Under the pieces are notes generated by a model. The model had not been told where the DNA came from. It ran no database searches and worked only from the letters and a program-made list of their open reading frames with translations. From NCBI GenBank assembly GCA_022432975.1, contig CM039508.1:32134433-32198432 (forward strand): DNA of 64,000 nucleotides, in the 5' to 3' direction. Numbering within the stretch: position 1 is the stretch's first letter; each line of letters opens with the position of its first letter. The DNA comes from Begonia masoniana. Its lineage: Eukaryota > Streptophyta > Magnoliopsida > Cucurbitales > Begoniaceae. Below, piece by piece: positions 11,269 through 24,900 of the stretch. The position numbers and the translations under genes are program-made.

Positions 11269-13935
11269 CTATCTAGAGGCATAAGCTATTACCTTTCCAT
11301 CTTGCATTAGAACACAACCAAGACCAATTTTGGAAGCGTCACAGTAAATGCTAAACTTACCATCTTCAACTGGAAGGGTTAAAATTGGAGCATCGGTCAT
11401 TTTCTGTTTCAAGATCTGAAAACTATGCTTACATTCGTCAGTCCATATATACTTCACATTTTTCCTTGTTAACCTAGTAAGGGGGGTAGCAATCTTCGAA
11501 AATCCTTCAATGAACTTCCTATAATATCCTGCTAGTCCAAGAAAACTCCTAATATCTGTAGCACTCTTCGGTTGGGGCCATTCCTTAACTGCTTGAACCT
11601 TAGCTGGATCGACAGATATACCATCCCCAGAGATAACATGTCCTAGAAAGTGAACTTGGTCCAACCAAAATTCACACTTAGAAAACTTGGCGTATAGTTG
11701 GTACTGTTTTAATACTTCCAATACCAAGGTCAGGTGCCTAGCATGCTCTTCCTTAGTACGTGAATAGATTAAAATGTCATCTATGAACACTATGACAAAC
11801 TTATCCAAATACTCATGAAACACTCTATTCATGAGATCCATAAAGGCTGCTGGTCCATTTGTTAATCCAAAGGACATGACCAAAAACTCATAATGTCCAT
11901 ACCTTGTGCGAAAGGTAGTCTTAGGAATATCCTCAGATTTGACTTTTAATTGGTAATAACCAGACCTAAGGTCAATCTTAGAGAAAACACGTGCACCTTT
12001 AAGCTGGTCAAATAAATCATCAATCCTTGACAATGGATATTTGTTCTTGACGGTTAGCTTATTTAATTCCCTATAATCAATGCACATTCGCATCGACCCA
12101 TCTTTCTTTTTGACAAAAAGGACAGGTGCACCCCACGGTGAAAAGCTTGGGCGTATGAACCCTTTCTCCAACAGATCATCCAACTGCTTCTTTAATTCCT
12201 TAAGTTCTGTTGGTGCTAGCCTATATGGTTTTTTAGACACAGGCTCAGCGCCGGGGTAAACATCTACAACGAATTCGATTTCCCTATCTGGTGGTAAACC
12301 AGGAAGGTCATCTAAAAACACTTCAGGGAAGTCTTGGACAATTAAGACATTTTCGGGTGTTGCCTTTCCTACGAATTGTGTATCTAGAACACTGGCCAAG
12401 AAGCATAGGTATTCGCTGCATGGTGAGGGTCTACAATTTATCGAAGTCATAACAGACATTCCCTCACTCTTCTTTAAAGCTTGGAAGGTATGATTTAAAC
12501 CGTCAGGGGGTTGGAAGCTAACTACTCCAGTCCTACAGTCGATTGTGGCATAATGTTTAAATAGCCAATCCATTCCTAGGATTACATCAAATCCCATTAT
12601 ATCCATAATAATGAGATCAACAGGTAGACTCACACTTCCTACTAACACATCACTGTCAAGCATCACCTGGTTAGAGTGCATGCGTTCACCAGAGGGTAAA
12701 GCAACACTAAACACATGCATGGAAGGGGTAAACTGTGCATCTAACTTAACAGCAAAAGTAGATGTTATGAATGAATGTGTTGCACCAGAATCTATCAATG
12801 TAAAAGCAGGTATAGAGTTGACCAATATAGTACCTGACACAACAACAGGCTGCTCATCATCGCCCGACTCCATCATGGAGAATATCCTCGGCTTAATTAT
12901 AGCAGGGCCATTCTTAGGAGCTGGACAGTCCCTAACGACGTGGCCAACCTTGTTACAGTTGAAGCATCGGGTGACTCTGGGCTTCGGGCAATCCCTGAAT
13001 GTGTGTCCAATTTCCTCGCAATTGAAACACTTTCCTGAACCGAACCTGCATTCACCCGGGTGACTCTTCGAACATTTCGGGCACAAGGGAAACTTCCTGG
13101 CATCCGGCACCTTCTTTCCTGTTCCATAGCTATGCTGGCCTTCACTAGTCCTCTTCATTCCCCTTTGATGATGTGGTTGGACCGACTTTTGTGGGACCTC
13201 TTTTGGTCCAGCACACTTCCTTTCAACTTCTTCCACTTCCAGAGCAGTGGACACAACCTCGCTGAATGTCAAGCCTTTAATACCGCAAAATTTAACCCCT
13301 CTGTAGATTTCTGGCTTCAGTCCATGCACAAATTTGAATACCTTTTCCTCGTCCCTGTGAGAAAAATGTCCAGCAAACCTGGACAGGGACTCGAACTGCC
13401 TACTGTACTCGGCTACAGACCCTGTCTGCTTCAAGTTTAAAAATTCCAACTTCTTTGCAGTTTGGACAGTACTGTTGAAATACTTCTCGTAGAAAATGTC
13501 CTTGAATTGCGACCAAGGCATCGCCAAGACATCAGTGGTGGTCTCTATTGTTTCCCACCAGAGTTGAGCTTCACCAGCCAAGTGAAATGTCGCGAACGTG
13601 ACCTTGTCTCCTTCTCCTATGTTGGCACACCTAAACATACTTTCAATCTTCCTAAGCCACCCTTCAACAATAACTGGATCAGATGATTGTCCATCAAACG
13701 TGGGTGGTCTTAGTCTCCGGAATCTATCTCCAGAATGTTCATTGCTAGAACCCGAGTTGGCACTTCCTTGTACCTCTCGGTTCAACAGTACTCCTAGTTG
13801 ATCAGACTGCTGGCGCACTAAATCGGTTTATTGACGCACCAACTCTGTCAGCTGCCTAATCACACTAGGCTCCTCTCTACCACTCAGGTTTGGCATTTCC
13901 CTTGGCACTCTAGGTCTCCCTGGGCGTCGAGCCAT
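11269..13935 (-). pseudogene. Gy-A gag, protease, reverse transcriptase
   Basis: The start codon at 13933-13935 opens MARRPGRPRV, as in Gy-B, but an in-frame TAA at 13828-13830 cuts the first 35 codons off. From an internal Met at 13818 the frame is open for 849 codons. Gag capsid covers residues 30-210. Two zinc knuckles ([14 protein letters not shown] and [14 protein letters not shown]) lie around 263-300, preceded by a Cys/His cluster [12 protein letters not shown]. The retropepsin motif is [12 protein letters not shown] has the F.KKKDGS.R.C.DYR block and the catalytic FIDDILIYS, and the frame runs into RNase H at FSIYCDASK before TAG at 11269-11271. It is the longest open frame in the window, but the 5' stop and the truncated pol argue against function. 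Confidence 0.93.
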
Positions 13936-14075
13936 TATACTAAAGTCCTGTACATGGTTAATTACACTCTTAAATATCTATTAGTTAATGTTAACATAAA
14001 CACTTAAAGTTGTTGAAGCACTTCCATGCAACTATTGGCACTGATGAGTAATCTTTTGAACGGTTTAACCGAATG

Positions 14076-14087
14076 TCTCTGATACCA
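14076..14087 (-). other. Gy-A primer binding site (tRNA-iMet)
   Basis: On the minus strand, TGGTATCAGAGA lies 3 bp inside the 5' LTR (LTR end CGTTACA, spacer GTA). It complements plant initiator Met-tRNA. Confidence 0.9.
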
Positions 14088-14090
14088 TAC

Positions 14091-16360
14091 TGTAACGCCC
14101 CGAGTTTTCACAACCCAGTTTGTTACTCATAAACTCGAATATGACTAAGAAACTTTGGACCAAATTTAAAATTTCGCTCAAAGGTCTAAATTTGACATTT
14201 TTCTAAAACTTCAAAACATTTAAATACTTGCAGCGGAAATCATTTGAACAAAAATAGAGTTAAACAAAACTAAAGAACAATGTTTGAATAATTAGTTAAG
14301 ATGTTAGGGAACATTCGGCCAAAAGAAATAAGGTTTTAAATCGCGAAATACTTTGAAAGTCGCAAAAGTCAAACTCGTCTGCTGCTGAACAAAGTCAACA
14401 AGAGGGCAGAAATACAACTGAAGGATCTCTACCGATGACATCAGCAGGAGGATCATTCTTCCAGCTTCTGCCGATCGCAAACGACGAGTTTTGCTACTCT
14501 CATCTACCGATGATGTCAGCCAGATGATTCATTCATCCAGCCTCTGCTGACCATAAGACGACAAAAGACTTTACTCACAAAACAAAACAAACAGAATACA
14601 TTGACCGGTCACTAAACGACAAAAGTCTTCCCGCATCTTCCGATAGACATAATACACAATGTCCACCGATCACTAAACGACAAAATCATTTCCTACATCT
14701 TCGGATAACTATAGCACTCGACATCCACAGATCGCTAAACGACAAAAATCCAAACTTTCTACCGATGAAATAAACTACACCATTCCGATAGACTTAACAC
14801 GCTACTCTTATCGGTAGAAAACAACCATCTTCTACTGATAGAAAACGATGTCTTCTACCGATAGATTACAACTTGCTGGTAGAAAACAGAGCAATTTTTC
14901 CACAACTCATACTCTATACAAAAACAACTCTACTATGAAGGGACTTATTCGCTTCAATGAAACCTTTCGAAAACGACTCCATTCCCTACATTACTCAATT
15001 CCAATAAAAACCAATGCTAAATCAGCAATGTACTATTTTCAGAAGATTCAAAATGTGATTCAAAATATTGAAAACTATTGCTGTCATAAGACTCAACCTA
15101 CTTAAGTGAAAATATTGTTGACTGAACCAGAGAGTTTTCAAACCTAAGATCAGGACATTAAAAGTTGATTCTGTCAGCGAAAATTAAACACAACTCAGCT
15201 ATCCAGTTTTTCACTACAATGCACATATACAAAACACTGGTTAAACCGCCTCATCAATTTACCAAGTCGTGGCCTGAATGTGCTCCTCCAACATCATCTA
15301 TGCATTTGTGAACTCAGGAAAATCACCTGCAGTAACCTCAACACCTACATCACAAAACTCATCTATTAGCCTAATGCTAAGCAAGCAAAGCAATAATGAA
15401 ATGATATGCTGAAACATAAAACCTAAACATGCAGTTTCTACTTTCTCATCTCAGTTGTACATTCGTTCGTTTTCTGATCTGATCCCTCGGTTCCCTTGGG
15501 AGTGGGATCAGTTCTCCCAATGTTCTACATCCTCTACTCGATTAAGGGGCGGATGAAATCCCTTAATAGCTATTCTGATCCCTCAGTTCCCTTGGGAGTG
15601 GGATCGATTCTCCCAATGTTCTACATCCTCTACTCGATTAAGGGGCGGATGAATTCCCTTAATAGCTATTCTGTCACATTCGGTTCATGCCTTACCATTC
15701 TTTACATGAAAATTCATTTTCGTAATCTTTCATAAAAATCATGATGCATGTCATACAAACTCATTCGCACAATGCATAAATCCTAATGTTTTGTGATGTA
15801 GGCCCGAAGGCACATGCATACTTTACTTACCTGGATTCCTGGGGAAATGTTTGGTTGCTAACCACTTCGGGTTCTGCTCAAACCTAAAACCATAGACAGT
15901 GTATTAGTTAAACTTTATTCTAAACTATCCAGGAGTCTTAAGGAAATTAGTTTGGGAGCTCAGATCTTTGTGTATTCCCGATTCTGTACTAAACCCGAAA
16001 CTACACACATTCACAACACTCCCAAAAACACATACATTGCACTCCCTCTGTTATCTAACTGTCAAGTCATAAGGAAAAATAAAGGAACTCACCTAAATCG
16101 GAGAAATCACTGGAGAAATCGGAGGGAAAATCGCCTGGAACTCTGATGAGCTTGAGCTGAATACCGAGAAAGGAAAAATGAGGGGGCAGTGGCGGCTAAA
16201 CCTCATTAAACCCTTTCTTAAATACATTATTCACAATAAATTGCAATTTACCATTTTGTCCTTACTCATTCACTTATTAACCTAATCACTAAATCACCCA
16301 AATTTAAATTTTAAAGCATTCTCAAAAAAGTAAATCGGTTAATAGAAACCTGGTGTTACA
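14091..16360 (-). repeat. Gy-A 5' LTR
   Basis: Same length as the 3' LTR. Where the 3' LTR has TGACGTCA, this copy has TGACATCA (14436-14443) and TGATGTCA (14511-14518), which are transitions at the CpG. It would carry the element's promoter. Confidence 0.95.
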
Positions 16361-17400
16361 CTTCTTCACCTACATCACAAAACTCATCTATTAGCTTAAT
16401 GCTAAATAAGTGAAGCAATAACGAAATGAAATGCTGAAACATAAATCCTAATCATGCAGTTTCTACTTTCACATCTCAGTTGCATTTACATTCTTTCACT
16501 GATTTGATCCCTCAGTTCCATTGGGAGTTGGATCAATTTTTCCAAAGTCATACTTCCTCTTCATAAATTAAGGGGCGGATTAGTTCCCTTAACAGCTGAT
16601 CTGATCCTAAATTCTATTGGGAAGCGGATCAATTTTTTCAAAGTTATAAATTTCTTCATAAGTTAAGGGGCGGATTAGTTTCCTTAATAGCTTATCTGTT
16701 ACAATCTATTTATTTCTCACCAAACCAATACATGTAAATTCATTTTCGTATTCTTTCAAAATATGATACATGTCATACAGAAAAATTCAAACATATATAA
16801 TCCTACTGTTTTGTGATGTAGGCCCGAAGGCTCATGCATACTCCACTTACCTTGCTTCCTAAAAATGCTCGGTTTCAAACTACTTCGGAAGTTTTGCTCA
16901 CCTAAATCATAAACAGAATATCAATTAGATTTTTACTAAATCTCATTCTAATCTATCCAGAAATCTAAGGAATCTAGTTTGGGAGTTCTATACATAGTGC
17001 ATTCCTGATTCACCACAAAACCGAAACTAACTCACACCCACAGCATTCACCAAATCTCACATCGAAACTCCTCTCAACCATCACTAGATACAATGTAGCA
17101 CGAAATCGAAGTAGACTCACCTAGTTTGGAGAAAAATCAGAGAGGGAATCGCCTGGAGAGCTCTGCTGAGCTTGAGCTGAATGCCGAGAGAGAAAGTATG
17201 GAAAAATAGTGGCGGCTACAGTGCATTAATCACAAAACCTCTTTCCTTAAATAGGTTATCACTATAATTCTCTAATTACCATTATGCCATTACTTAGTCA
17301 TTTATTAACCTAATCACTAATTCTCCCAATTTTATCCATAAAGCGTACACTACAAGTTGGTTAAGCAAATTGGTTCTAAGAAACCGGGTGTTACAGTTTG

Positions 17401-20400
17401 TTTCCTGTTTTAGGAGCATGTTTAGGTATCTTGTTTGCTGTTCAAATTGCTAGGAGGTTTAGCATTTGAACTTTTCAATTCTGTTTAGTTTTAGGTTGCA
17501 ACTTCTGATTTTAATTGTTGTTGTTTGGTGTTTGGATTTTCTGTTTTCAGAACCATGTTTAGTTGTTTAAGTTTGTGTTGGAAAAATTAATTTACATAGA
17601 AAATGAATTAGAAAATGAAATGCTAAAACTGAATTCTCATGTTAGTTTTTATTTTGCTGAAAATTGTTGTGTTGTTTTGGTATTTTTCCAAATGTGTTTT
17701 AGCATGTGTTTTTGTTTTGTTTAATCTTTTTAGATGTCTCATGTTTAGGAGAGTTTGTTGTGCTAATTTGTTGTCTAAATTGATATTGTTTTGTTTAGAC
17801 TTTTCCAGGGTGTTTAGGTTAAAATTCTAGTTTGAAAATTTTAGAATTTTTTTTTTGTGTTTTGTTCTGTTTTGTGAGTTGCATAATTCTCTACTCATAA
17901 TGAATTCGGATTTGACATTTTTACAGCATGTTCATCATATTGTGGACCAATCCCTGTAAAAATTTGAGGTTATTTAGAGTTGAATTGTGCTAGTTTCTGT
18001 TTAGGAATCTAGGTTGTTTAGAATATGTTTTTTCTTGTTTTGGTTCTTAGTTTGGACTTGCATAATTCTCTATTTATAATGAATTTTGATTTGAAATTTT
18101 TACAGCATGTTAATCATATTGTGGATTAAGCTCTGTTAAAATTTCAGGTTATTCGAATGTGGATTGTGCTATTTTCTGTTCAGGATTTTATGGCTATTTT
18201 TATGTGTTTTGTACACTGTTTTGAGTCAATTTGTTTTCTGTTTGGGATTCTTGTTTAGGATTTGTTTTGCATCAATTGAGAGCATAGGTTGCTGTGATTT
18301 TGATGTTACTTTTAGGTCTGGTTTGGAGTCTTCTGCGACTAAGAAATTGGTGTCCATCCGAAGGAGCATTGTTTGTTTAAATTGAGTTTTAATTTTCTGT
18401 TTTAGGTTTGACCTGCGTTAACTTTGTTTAGGATCTTATTTGATGCCTTGAATTGAATTTAAAGTGAAAAGCATGAAACTAAAACATGTTTAAAATTGGA
18501 TTGTAAAATTTTGTTTTTAACTATGTTTAAGTTTTTGTTGATGATTGATGCATCTATTGTGTGTCTATGTTTTGTTTAGTGTCGAGTCTTGAGTCCTTGG
18601 TGTTAAATTAAAATTGGAATGATGAGCATGAACCAAATTACATGTTTAAATGGAGCTTGACAAATTCTATTTTCACCATGCTTTATAAATTCAGTTTTGA
18701 ACTCTTGTTTGATTGCATCAAGATATGTGTTTGATTGTCTTTTGTTTAGGACTAGGTTTTACACTTTGAGTCCAACTTTTGAGTAACAAAAGCATCTCAT
18801 AATATTTTGTTAGTCACTTAGGATTCACTTGTGTCGTCGAGTAGTCTATTTAGTGGCCAGAGCTTTCCTCTGTGGGCCATTGGTATTGTCCGAGGTTTAC
18901 AACTGGCCAAAGGCCCAACAGATCGCCGTGTGAGGCAGTCGCCTTTAAGGGGTAGTGACAGATCGCCGTATGAGGTAATCACCTTTAAAGGGTGTTGGAT
19001 AATGTGACGATTTTCACAAAAATTCTAGAGGGTTGTCTAGACCCAATAGCATATCATTGATATTAGTTGCAAGTTTATTTTATTTGATTAACTTGTGTTT
19101 TTGTCATGCTATGTGCTTGAATGTTAGGAGCTCTCTTAGATCGAGTCTTGTGTCTTTATGTGTAGTTTTATTTTGGCTATTAAGATTATGTCTTATCTTG
19201 ATTAGTTTCCTTAGGATTTTGTCTATGGAATCCTTAAACTAATTGGTGATTTGAACTAAATCAAAAACCTTTGTTTGGTTGTGTTTTGTTTAGTTTCTTG
19301 ATTTGTTTAGTTGCTGTGATTTTTGGACCTATATTAGATTGAGTCTTGTGTGTTTTGTTTTGTTGTCAACTTTGTTTAGGACTAATGTTTAGAATTTTTC
19401 CTCAAGGTCTAGTGCTTGGTCCCGTAGTTAAATTGTTGTTGGCCAAGGTAAAATTAAAATCCAAAAGAAATTGGTGTTGTTTGAGCAGCAATTTATAATC
19501 TTGATAAGGAAATTATTGATAATGCGTTTACTATAAACTCCTTTTCTATTTGCTACTAAATAAAAATTGTTTTTGATTTGTGTGCTGTTGACTTTGTGCT
19601 TTAATTGTCTAAGCAGGCATTCTGTTTTATAGCCGAAATTGATGGCCTATTTTGCATGTCAATGGGTTATGTTTAGCAGCCCAATAATGTTCTGTTCTAC
19701 ATGATAATTTGTTGTGGAAAATTCTGCTATGTTTTGCTGTTTAAGATGAAAATGTCTATGTGCTATTTGTTTGATTGTCTAAAATTTGCATTCTATTTTG
19801 ATGTATAGCCAAGGGTAGATGAAACTGATTTGAGCTATTATTTATATGCAAATTAACTCTATTGAAGCACATTAAGAATGATTGATTTTTATCTTTCTGT
19901 TTTTCCAGAACGCACACAACCTATTTTTAAAAATGCTTGAATGAAATCTGGGAAAATATTTGTGAAATAATCTGCATTTGTTCTTGAATATGCTGCCTTG
20001 CTTTGATAACTTATTGAATAAAATGTTGAATCTATTTTGATTTGCTGAAATTGAAGATGCCCATTTGAGAAAATTTTTGTTTAATGGTTTATTTGTTTGT
20101 TCAAGTTGGCATCTAATTCTTGAATTTTGAAATATGGATAGAATCATAATCTAGGCTTGAAATTTCTTTTTCTTTTTATCTATGGATAAACTCTCTTGAG
20201 CTTATAGTTGACTTGCCTAGTTTGCATAAATTATGAATATCTTTAGTTCTTACTCATTGGATTGAAAAAAATGATTATTCTTGAGTATTATTTTGAATTG
20301 CTTGGTTTAGCGTGGAAATGAATATGTTCATACTTAGCATGAAAGATTTTCACTATCATATATATGCTTGCTTGAAAATTGTAGAAATGAACAATTCAAG

Positions 20401-20744
20401 TTTGAAATTTATTTGAAACATTGTGTTGGGCAATTTACAAATTTATTCAATGCTTGATTATTTTTGTTCCATTGCTAGTTATTATTTTGTGGGTCAAGTA
20501 AGGACCTTGATTTAAAAGGGGATTAAATTAATTGGATCCAGTTAAGCGTATTAACACTCGGGTGTCATGTAGCAAGAACGAAGCTTTAAGTTTTGAGGTC
20601 AAATCTTCAAATAACTCAGAGAGGATGATGTGCCCCGGGGTCCGTGACCCAATCTCAAGTTGAGGTACGTCTTCTATCCATCTTTATGGTCTAATTTGTT
20701 TGCTAATTTTGTAGGTGACAACCCATTGGTTTAAAGGGGGAATT
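17401..20744. other. LARD interior, right part (non-coding)
   Basis: About 3.3 kb of T-rich sequence with GTTTAGGA-like words. A near-duplicate of about 45 bp (CAGATCGCCGT(G/A)TGAGG...CCTTTAA) occurs twice at about 18920-18995. The open frames are short Leu/Phe-rich artefacts of base composition. The last bases are a PPT (AAAGGGGGAA at about 20733-20742). Confidence 0.65.
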
Positions 20745-21922
20745 TGTCTTCCCTTAAGCAAATTCTTATATTTCAATTTCCTTATCTTGGTGGAAAAACT
20801 TTAGTCATTTCTTTTATTTTGATTTGGCAAACTAACCTCTTTGGAGCATTTCGTCTAACAGTTGGCATGCATCAGCAAACAGACAGCACAGCGCAAGCAC
20901 TAGACAAGGCAACGCGCGCACAGGGTGTGTGCACAGTAGTGAGGAGACATGCGCACGGATCAACTATGGCGTGCAACTAGTGGTGCGCAAGGAAGATAGG
21001 CGCCGCGCACACCAGGGCGCCCATCGCCGCAGCAGTGCGCGAGCACGAGGAGAAATCACCACAGCAGCGCGCGTGCGCACGAGGAGACATCGCCGCAGCA
21101 GCGCATGCGCACAAGGAGACAGTGTCAGCACACGCAGAATATAGCGCCAGCACACGCTAGAAAGCAAGCACGCTCACCAACGAGCGCCATCGCGTGCATC
21201 AGCAGACCAACACGTGCACCGACATGCCGCACGCCCCCAGAGGCCACCAGCACCCATTTTCTGGTCACCCGACCTAGTTCAGTTTGCGGCCCTGTTTGCC
21301 TCCAACAGATACATTTTAATGGGAAGATTTTGCAGACGCTGCCTCCTTCAGTTTTTTCCTTCTCTCTTCCCGATTGTTCCTCTGTATTTAAGCTCATCTC
21401 CCTCCATTGTAACCTCTTTGATTAATTGATGAATATTTGGAAAGGTTGAAGTTTAAGCTTCATTGTGAGTTCGTCGCATGGGTTTCTCGTTCTCGGTGTT
21501 CTTCCACAGAGGGTGTTAAGCACCGATGGATCACCAATTGCATTCTGAGTTGAGGTTTACTTGAGAGTGCTCTCAATCCTCTTCTTTCTCTCTTCTCTAT
21601 CTAGAATGGATCGCAAGAGAAGTGGGCGAAAACCATTATCCCTCCACTGAGAATTCCTTCGCTGGCAGCGAAGAAATTTGTCACCCAATTGCTGGACGTT
21701 TGGATCGGCTTTGGGTCCTTCTTTTTCCTCCTCCTTTCAGTCCATTAGTGGTTTATGAGAGGTTTGCAGCATTGCCCACCTTCTCAATCACTTGGTAAAT
21801 TTCCTCCTCCCTCCTCGCCATTTTCCTCTGTTTTTCGTCCTATTTGTGCATGTTTTTCTTTCTCTTCGTTTAGCTTTCGCAAATGTGAGCTGAGTGTCAT
21901 GGTTGGCACCCCAGCCCCATCA
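20745..21922 (+). repeat. LARD 3' LTR
   Basis: Begins TGTCTTCCC after the PPT and ends CAGCCCCATCA. Its second part is collinear with the left LTR; its first 190 bp have no counterpart there. It carries the GC-rich minisatellite at about 21010-21125. Confidence 0.8.
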
Positions 21923-21970
21923 TGTTAACTTAAAATGTGTTTAAGTCTAACTATATTTTTGATGATTGTG

Positions 21971-24900
21971 TGTAACGCCCCAAATTATATAAACCCGGTT
22001 CGTTACTCATAGCTCGAACATAACTAAGAAACTTTGGACTAAATTTAAAACTTCGCTCGAAAGTCAAAATTTGACATTTTCTAAAACCTCAAAACATTTA
22101 AAGACTTGCAGCGGAAATCATTTGAACAAAAATAGAGTTAAACAAAACCATAGAACAGTGCTTGAATAATTGGTTGGGATGTCAAGGAATAATCGGTCAA
22201 AAGAAATAAAGGTTTAAATCGCGAAATAATTTAAAAAGTTGCAAAGGTCAAACGCATCTGCCGTTGAGCAAAGTCAACGGAAGAGGCTGAAACAGATAGC
22301 AAAAAGACTTCTTTCCGGTGACTAACGACAAAAGCTCACTGACATCAGACTTCTACTACATCATCCGGTAAGCTTAACACACGACATCCACCGATCACTA
22401 AACGACAAGACTTCTACTACATCATCCGGTAAGCTTAACACACGACATCCACCGATCACTAAACGACAAGACTTCTACTACATCATCCGGTAAGCTTAAC
22501 ACACGACATCCACCGATCACTAAACGACAAGACTTCTACTACATCATCCGGTAAGCTTAACACACGACATCCACCGATCACTAAACGACAAGACTTCTAC
22601 TACATCATCCGGTAAGCTTAACACACGACATCCACCGATCACTAAACGACAAGACTTCTACTACATCATCCGGTAAGCTTAACACACGACATCCACCAAT
22701 CACTAAACGACAAGACTTCTACTACATCATCCGGTAAGCTTAACACACGACATCCACCGATCACTAAACGACAAGACTTCTACTACATCATCCGGTAAGC
22801 TTAACACACGACATCCACCGATCACTAAACGACAAGACTTCTACTACATCATCCGGTAAGCTTAACACACGACATCCACCGATCACTAAACGACAAGACT
22901 TCTACTACATCATCCGGTAAGCTTAACACACGACATCCACCGATCACTAAACGACAAGACTTCTACTACATCATCCGGTAAGCTTAACACACGACATCCA
23001 CCGATCACTAAACGACAAGACTTCTACTACATCATCCGGTAAGCTTAACACACGACATCCACCGATCACTAAACGACAAGACTTCTACTACATCATCCGG
23101 TAAGCTTAACACACGACATCCACCGATCACTAAACGACAAGACTTCTACTACATCATCCGGTAAGCTTAACACACGACATCCACCGATCACTAAACGACA
23201 AGACTTCTACTACATCATCCGGTAAGCTTAACACACGACATCCACCGATCACTAAACGACAAGACTTCTACTACATCATCCGGTAAGCTTAACACACGAC
23301 ATCCACCGATCACTAAACGACAAGACTTCTACTACATCATCCGGTAAGCTTAACACACGACATCCACCAATCACTAAACGACAAGACTTCTACTACATCA
23401 TCCGGTAAGCTTAACACACGACATCCACCGATCACTAAACGACAAGACTTCTACTACATCATCCGGTAAGCTTAACACACGACATCCACCGATCACTAAA
23501 CGACAAGACTTCTACTACATCATCCGGTAAGCTTAACACACGACATCCACCGATCACTAAACGACAAGACTTCTACTACATCATCCGGTAAGCTTAACAC
23601 ACGACATCCACCGATCACTAAACGACAAGACTTCTACTACATCATCCGGTAAGCTTAACACACGACATCCACCGATCACTAAACGACAAGACTTCTACTA
23701 CATCATCCGGTAAGCTTAACACACGACATCCACCGATCACTAAACGACAAGACTTCTACTACATCATCCGGTAAGCTTAACACACGACATCCACCGATCA
23801 CTAAACGACAAGACTTCTACTACATCATCCGGTAAGCTTAACACACGATACATCATCCTACACACGACATCCACCGATCACTAAACGACAAGACTTCTAC
23901 TACATCGTCCGATAAGCTTAACACACGACATCCACCGATCACTAAACGACAAGACCTCCACTACATCATCCGGTAAGCTTAACACACGACATCCACCAAT
24001 CACTAAACGACAAGACTTCTACTACATCATCCGATAAGCTTAAAACACGACATCTACCGATCACTAAACGACAAGACTTCTACTACATCATCCGGTGAGC
24101 TTAACACACGACATCCACCGATGACGTCAGCCAGATGATTTCCTTCATCCGACGACTAACCTCACATCCACCGGTGACGTCAGCCGGATGATTTCCTTCA
24201 TCCGATCGACTAACCTCACATCCACCGGTGAACTTTATTCACCTATGATGGAACTTACAAACTTCACTCAAAGCATTCAAAACAACCTAACCCCAAATAA
24301 CATTTGAAATTCAACAAATAACCATTAACAAAAGAACAACATCTGTATCCTCGACATGACTTTGAAAATGATAAACTCCAACTACATTTAAATCACGTTT
24401 TCTTTGGCAGAGAGGAATATCCCAAAGGTATCAAAACATCAAATAACTACTAAGACTTCACCTACGGACAAATGTTAAAACCAACAGAGTACTTTTATCA
24501 GAAAGTCTCAAGGGAATGTATCCAAAAACATTAAAATCACTTCTGTCATTAGAAAACTTAACATACTTAAATCAAATCATAGCTCACTGAATCTTCACTT
24601 CTTCAGACACCAATTAATCCGCCTCTTCAGCATACCAAATCGAGGCAGAAAAGTGCTCCTCCAACTTCACCTATTCTTCAGCGAACTCAGTAAACACACC
24701 TGCTGTCACTTCTTCACCTACATCACAAAACTCATCTATTAGCCTAATGCTAAGTAAGTAAAGCAGTAATGAAATGAAATGCTGATATCTGAATTCCTAA
24801 ACATGCAATTTCTACTTTCTCATCTCAATTGTCGTTCATCGTTTCTGTTCAGATCCCCCTGTGAAATTGGGAGTTGGATCAACTCTCCCAAAGTATAAAT

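Larger units (their letters stand above)
7148..16360 (-). mobile_element. Gy-A: complete Ty3/Gypsy chromovirus, TSD CTTCT
   Basis: A 9213-bp element with two LTRs of exactly 2270 bp each (7148-9417 and 14091-16360), a Met-tRNA PBS, a PPT and the perfect TSD CTTCT (7143-7147 and 16361-16365). Minus-strand domain order is gag, zinc knuckles, protease, RT, RNase H, integrase, chromodomain. That order with a chromodomain places it among the chromoviruses, Tekay/Del-like by the protein patterns I recognise. By eye the LTRs differ at only a few percent of positions, so insertion was fairly recent, but several stop codons and a frameshift disable the coding region. It sits inside a solo LTR of a closely related family. 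Confidence 0.95.
6002..17395 (-). mobile_element. Solo LTR B (Gy-B family), split by Gy-A, TSD GTTTG
   Basis: The left half (6002-7147) begins TGTAACGCCCCGAATTATAT. The right half (16366-17395) ends AAACCGGGTGTTACA. GTTTG flanks it on both sides (5997-6001 and 17396-17400). Removing Gy-A and one TSD copy leaves a solo LTR of about 2.18 kb. Both halves follow the Gy-B LTR, including the ACGCCCC(G/A)AATTATATAAACCCGG start and the CTTCTTCACCTACATCACAAA block where Gy-A entered. Orientation is minus because the LTR end TGTAACACCCGG is read on that strand. Confidence 0.88.
4417..21922 (+). mobile_element. LARD-like LTR element with non-coding interior, 5' LTR truncated
   Basis: Two direct repeats of about 1 kb (4417-5414 and 20942-21922) bracket this region. 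A PBS-like site follows the left repeat and a purine-rich PPT precedes the right one, so the element reads on the plus strand. Once the nested insertions (6002-17400) are removed, the interior is about 3.9 kb, T-rich and without gag, protease, RT or integrase similarity. That fits a large retrotransposon derivative (LARD) mobilised in trans. The left LTR lacks about 190 bp at its 5' end, replaced by the Copia gag fragment, so no TSD can be read. The right LTR ends in CATCA, which also serves as the TSD of the adjoining Copia-type solo LTR. Confidence 0.75.

Noticed and set aside
11269..13818. The 849-codon Gy-A frame as a functional gag-pol gene
   Set aside because: The true start is cut off by TAA at 13828-13830, the frame ends inside RNase H, and integrase has further stops.
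17639..19242. Hydrophobic Leu/Phe-rich ORFs suggesting membrane proteins
   Set aside because: They reflect T-rich composition in the LARD interior; they are short, without conserved motifs and lacking splice context.
22348..24120. Regular repeats reminiscent of a CRISPR array
   Set aside because: The units are contiguous 61-bp tandem copies without unique spacers, inside a plant retrotransposon LTR.
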